Below are positions 60,220 through 64,000 of a stretch of 64,000 nucleotides of DNA, in pieces. Origin of the DNA: Nerophis ophidion (Eukaryota > Chordata > Actinopteri > Syngnathiformes > Syngnathidae); NCBI RefSeq assembly GCF_033978795.1, contig NC_084627.1, positions 15,267,024 to 15,331,023 of the forward strand, written 5' to 3'. Under the pieces are notes generated by a model. It ran no database searches and was not told the origin of the DNA. It saw only the letters and a program-made list of their open reading frames with translations. The translations under genes and the position numbers were made by a program. Positions within the stretch are counted from its first letter, which is position 1, and every line of letters starts with the position of its first letter.

Positions 60220-61630
60220 TCTACTCTGCAGGCGAACGATGCCACGAAAGCTGTCCCCCGCCGTACTACAGGTAATTGCACCAATTTACATACTTTTCGG
60301 TACTTTTTGATACTTTTCTAAATAAAAGGGACCGCACAAAAAATTGCATTATTGGCTTTATTTTAACAACAAATCTTAGAGTACATTAAACATAGGTTCC
60401 TTATTGCAATTCTGCCCTTAAATAAAATAGTGAACAAACAAGACAACTTGTCTTTTGTTATGCTCCATAGTCCAAGTCTTGACAGAAACTCACGCGCCCG
60501 TTGTTAATCATGTCACTATTTAAGCCTGTCATTTTCTGTTGGTCGTGCTGGTGTCATCTGTCCAGACTTGGACTATGGAGCGGTTTGTTTTACCATGGTG
60601 CAAAGCGACAGATGCCATGTCTACTTTGCAGGCGAACAACGCCACGAAAGCTGTCCCCCGCCATACCACAGGTAATTGCACCAATTTACATATTTTTTGA
60701 TACTTTTCTAAATAAAAGGGACCACACCAAAAATTGCATTATTGGCTTTATTTTAACAACAAATCTTAGAGTACATTAAACATAGGTTCCTTACTGCAAT
60801 TCTGTCCTAAATAAAATAGTGAACACACAAGACAACTTGTCTTTTGTCATGCTCCATAGTCCAAGTCTTGACAGAAACTCACGCACCCGTTGTTAATCAT
60901 GTCACTATTTAAGCCTGTCATTTTCTGTTGGTCGTGCTGGTGTCATCTGTCCAGACTTGGACTATGGAGCGATTTGTTTTACCATGGTGCAAAGCGACAG
61001 ATGACATGTCTACTCTGCAGGCAAACGACGCCACGAAAGCTGTCCCCCGCCATACCACAGGTAATTGCACCAATTTACATATTTTTTGATACTTTTCTAA
61101 ATAAAAGGGACCTTACAAAAAATTGAATTATTGGCTTTATTTTAACAACAAATCTTAGAGTACATTAAACATAGGTTCCTTATTGCAATTCTGTCCTCAA
61201 TAAAATAGTGAACAAACAAGACAACTTGTCTTTTGTCATGCTCCATAGTCCAAGTCTTGACAGAAACTCACACACCTGTTGGTAATCATGTCACTATTTA
61301 AGCCTGTCATTTTCTGTTGGTCGTGCTGGTGTCATCTGTCCAGACTTGGACTATGGAGCGGTTAGTTCTACCATGGTGCAAAGCGACAGATGCCATGTCT
61401 ACTCTGCAGGCAAACGACGCCACGAAAGCTGTCCCCCGTCGTACTACAGGTAATTGCACCAATTTACATACTTTTCGGTACTTTTTGATACTTTTCAAAA
61501 TAAAAGGGACCACAAAAAATTGCATTATTGGCTTTCTTTTAACAACAAATCTTAGGGTACATTAAACATAGGTTCTTTATTGCAATTCTGTCCTTAAATA
61601 AGATAGTGAGCAAACAAGACAACTTGTCTT
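60220..61630 (+). repeat. Tandem array, unit about 389-400 bp, more than three copies
   Basis: The motif GGTAATTGCACCAATTTACAT recurs at about 60271, 60671, 61060 and 61449, giving periods of 400, 389 and 389 bp. Each unit holds CATAGGTTCCTTATTGCAAT, an inverted pair (GCTCCATAGTCCAAGTC ... GACTTGGACTATGGAGC), and CGCCACGAAAGCTGTCCCCC. A short frame from ATG (MERFVLPWCKATDAMSTLQA in copies) to a donor-like GTAATT repeats in each unit, but no protein family is recognised. Confidence 0.9.
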
Positions 61631-62428
61631 TTGTCATGTCTTGTGATCATGTTTTGTTTAGTTATGTTCGGTTGTTTTTGACTTTTTCACACCACAGTAA
61701 GTGTTTTGTTTATGTCCATAGTTCAGGATATGTGTTTACTGTCAGGCTTGTTTGTGTTTTAGTTTTTCCTCTGTGTGTGTTTAGTATTTCCTGTCCTTAG
61801 TTCCTGTCAGCGCTCTTATTTTGTCTGTTTCATGTTTTTTTTTTCCCTGTGTGCTGTTTTCCCCTCAGCTGCGGCGGTTTGGCACCTGGCCACACCTGGT
61901 GTCAATCAGCCCACTTCTATTTGAGTCTGTTTCTGTCCTCCAGTCAGTTGCTGGATTATTGTCTTGTCTATGTCGCTCCTGTTGTGTCGTGTCGTGCCGT
62001 GTTTTGTATTTGCAGCGAAGCGGCAAGCTATATCCGTTAGATGTTTCTAGCTTACTGTTTTTTGTTCCCTGCTTCCAGTTTGTTTTGCACTACACGTTAC
62101 GACTTCAGTTTTTTTGCTCGCTACCCGCTAGCTTCCACGCTAGACCCTTTTTGTTTTTGCTAACTTCCATGTTAAGCTCCTTTTATTTTCTAGCTCCCAT
62201 GCCAGCTCCCTTAGTTTGTTATCCGCCTCGTGCGCGCTTTGTGTTAGAACAAGGACAAACAAAAGGGTACTATTATCTAAATTCATGTTTTCTTATTCAA
62301 TGCCTGCCTCCTTCTCTGCATCTTGGGGTTTGTCAACAACTAACTTGGACATTTACGTTTTTGTTCCTCGCTAAGTTTGTGTCTCTGCCTTTGGTTTGTT
62401 CTTTGGATAGATTAATTAAATCATAGTG
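61631..62428 (+). repeat. Repeat segment following the tandem array
   Basis: T-rich sequence with TCAGCTGCGGCGG, GGCACCTGGCCACACCTGGT and GTCAATCAGCCC, a layout resembling the middle of 52022-52632 (GTTCCTGT..GCGCTC, then GCCTGTC). Both of its ends reappear inverted at 62525-62715. The long open frame at 61821-62426 has no recognisable protein. Confidence 0.55.
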
Positions 62429-62715
62429 ACATGATTAACAGCAGGTGCGTGATTCTCTGTCAAGACTTGGACTATGGAGCGGTTTGTTTTCCCATGGTGC
62501 AAAGCAACTGGACTGGACAAGGCGTAAAGGTAAAGACATGATTTAATTAATCTATCAAAAGAACAAACCAAAGGCGCGCACCAGGGGGAGACACAAACTC
62601 AGCTAGGAACAAAAACGTAAACACATAACCTGAACTACGGACATAAACAAAACAGTTACTGTGGCGTGAAAAAGTCAAAAACAACAGAACATGATCACAA
62701 GACATGACATCTTTT
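62429..62715 (-). repeat. Inverted copies of array unit and of both ends of the preceding segment
   Basis: 62429-62466 is the reverse complement of the array's CAAGTCTTGACAG ... TTAATCATGTCAC part. 62530-62625 mirrors 62345-62424, and 62625-62712 mirrors about 61635-61735. The segment is therefore an inversion/deletion product of its left neighbour. Confidence 0.65.
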
Positions 62716-63932
62716 AGTAGTAAGTAAGCAAACAAAGGCTCCTAATTTAGTCTGCCGACATATGCAGCAACATATCGTGTCATTTTCCGTTCTATTATTT
62801 TGTCAACATTATGAGAGACAAGCTGTAAAAATGAATTCTTAATCTACTTGTTCATTTAACGTTAATATCTGCTTACTTTGTATTTTAACATGTTCTATCT
62901 ACACTTCTGTTAAAATGTCATAATCACTTATTCTTCTGTTGTTAGATACTTTACCTTCCTTTTTCGGATGATATCACAAATTTAGGTATCAATCCGATAC
63001 CATTGGTCATGTTCAAAGTCCTCATGTGTACAGGGATGTATTTCCTGAGTTTATAAACATTAAAAAAAAACCATAAAGGTGTTGTGATGCTAAAAAAAAA
63101 TCTCGACGTAATCATAGTAGCATCGACTAGATACGCTCCTGTACTTGGTATCATTACAGTGGATGTCAGGTGTGGATCCACCAATGGCGTTTGCTTACAT
63201 TTTGATGTTTTAGTGTTATAGCTTCACCTTTACTGTTAAATTTTAAGCCGAAATGCATCCGTTCTCCCTTTTCTGTCTACACATTGTATCTGCTTGTAAG
63301 TACTCGGTGATTATTCGCTGCCGAACATGCTCCTCTGCTCCTAAACCAGCAATGACACGACATGACGACAACGGGGGGACCGGTTCTTTTTAAAGGTGGA
63401 ATAGTACCGAACATGATTCATTAGTATCAGGGTACTATACTGGTATCGGAATACCGAACAACCCCACACCAACATTACGGAAGTCATCTATTTGAGGTGT
63501 GGTGTGTACATATTCAAGTTTGTGATATAATTGGAAACACACAATGTATACCGTAAATGACGGAAGTATTATTGTAACACAACTATTTGCACATGCGTAT
63601 CTCAATATGTTTCTGTAATCCAATTCATGTGGTCATGTAGTAATTTGTGTGTCTGTATTTCAATCTCTGTGTGTGTAATCAGATCAGTGTGTGTAAAAAA
63701 AAAAAAATCTCACTGCCTGTATTTCAATCTGTGTGTCTCCAAAAATGTGTCTGTTTATTCAGATTGGCGTGAAGCAGGAAGTCTAAATTTCGCTGTCTTT
63801 TTACACGTGACTTTTTGCAACACTTCTGCCGTGTAAGACTTGCAAACGATCTGAATGTGTAAAAGGACTTGTCCGTCCGAAATGTGTTGTGTTGTAACGA
63901 TCTGTATTGTAGCAGTAAAAAAGTTATCAGTC
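62716..63932. other. Downstream region without recognised gene
   Basis: AT-rich. GTATCAGGGTACTATACTGG and GGTATCGGAATACCGAAC near 63425-63460 look like the end of a decayed repeat. No ORF with similarity. Confidence 0.4.
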
Positions 63933-64000
63933 CCGTATTTTCCAGACTATAAGGCGCACTTAAAATCCATTTATTTTCTCAAAATTTGACAGTGCGCCTT
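63933..64000 (+). mobile_element. TA MITE, left end, cut by window edge
   Basis: CCGTATTTTCCAGACTATAA followed by GGCGCACTTAAAATCC is the start of another ACCGTA-type element; only 68 bp are visible. Confidence 0.6.

Noticed and set aside
60501..61126. Repeated ORFs beginning MLIMSLFKPVIFCWSCWCHL
   Set aside because: They recur only because the 389-bp unit is in tandem, and no protein family is recognisable.
60220..61630. CRISPR-like array
   Set aside because: Units are about 390 bp and continuous, without short repeats and spacers, and the genome is eukaryotic.
61821..62426. 201-aa open frame
   Set aside because: Composition is Cys/Phe/Leu-rich from T-rich repeat DNA, with no family resemblance; the sequence belongs to an inverted-repeat mosaic.

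Overview
This is a teleost fish nuclear window. It holds one recognisable protein-coding gene on the + strand, the orthologue of ZNF618 (znf618), interrupted and surrounded by transposable elements. The fish assignment rests on the gene's intron-exon structure and on repeat families typical of percomorph fishes: several tRNA-derived SINEs (one ending in ATGG repeats), Tc1 elements, many hAT-type and piggyBac-type non-autonomous elements, and L2- and L1-like LINE fragments. From memory the repeat mix resembles pipefish genomes, but the species cannot be proven here.

Layout. 1-2.4 kb: two abutting piggyBac-type elements and a hAT end. 2.4-13 kb: upstream, AT-rich, with a hAT element that keeps a BED zinc-finger exon (7.4-8.2 kb) and an L2-like LINE nested in a DNA transposon (10.2-12.2 kb). 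13.1-46.8 kb: znf618, 13 recognised coding exons (one a probable cassette) joined by GT-AG introns. Four C2H2 fingers lie on four separate exons (14.6, 21.1, 24.1, 38.2 kb). Two large 3' exons (42.0-43.1 and 46.3-46.8 kb) encode a domesticated hAT-transposase-like domain ending in a hAT C-terminal dimerisation motif. Introns carry Tc1, hAT, SINE, LINE and LTR insertions, some nested three deep. 46.8-64 kb: 3' UTR and downstream sequence with TA-flanked MITEs, two long composite hAT loci (51.9-53.1 and 53.4-55.4 kb), a solo LTR, a near-complete Tc1 inside an L1-like ORF1 remnant (55.5-57.9 kb), SINEs, and a tandem array with a unit of about 390 bp (60.2-61.6 kb) that runs into an inverted-repeat mosaic.

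Biology. ZNF618 is a nuclear protein known from mammals as a partner of the 5-hydroxymethylcytosine reader UHRF2. The finger exons all start and end in phase 1, so single fingers can be skipped in frame. I saw no tRNA, rRNA, CRISPR or second host gene. Most of the other open reading frames are chance ORFs or transposon pieces. The points most worth a second look are the intron that is almost wholly one transposon beginning 14 nt after exon 12, the 45-nt cassette exon, the chimeric hAT MITEs sharing one internal module, and the palindrome-bearing tandem array.
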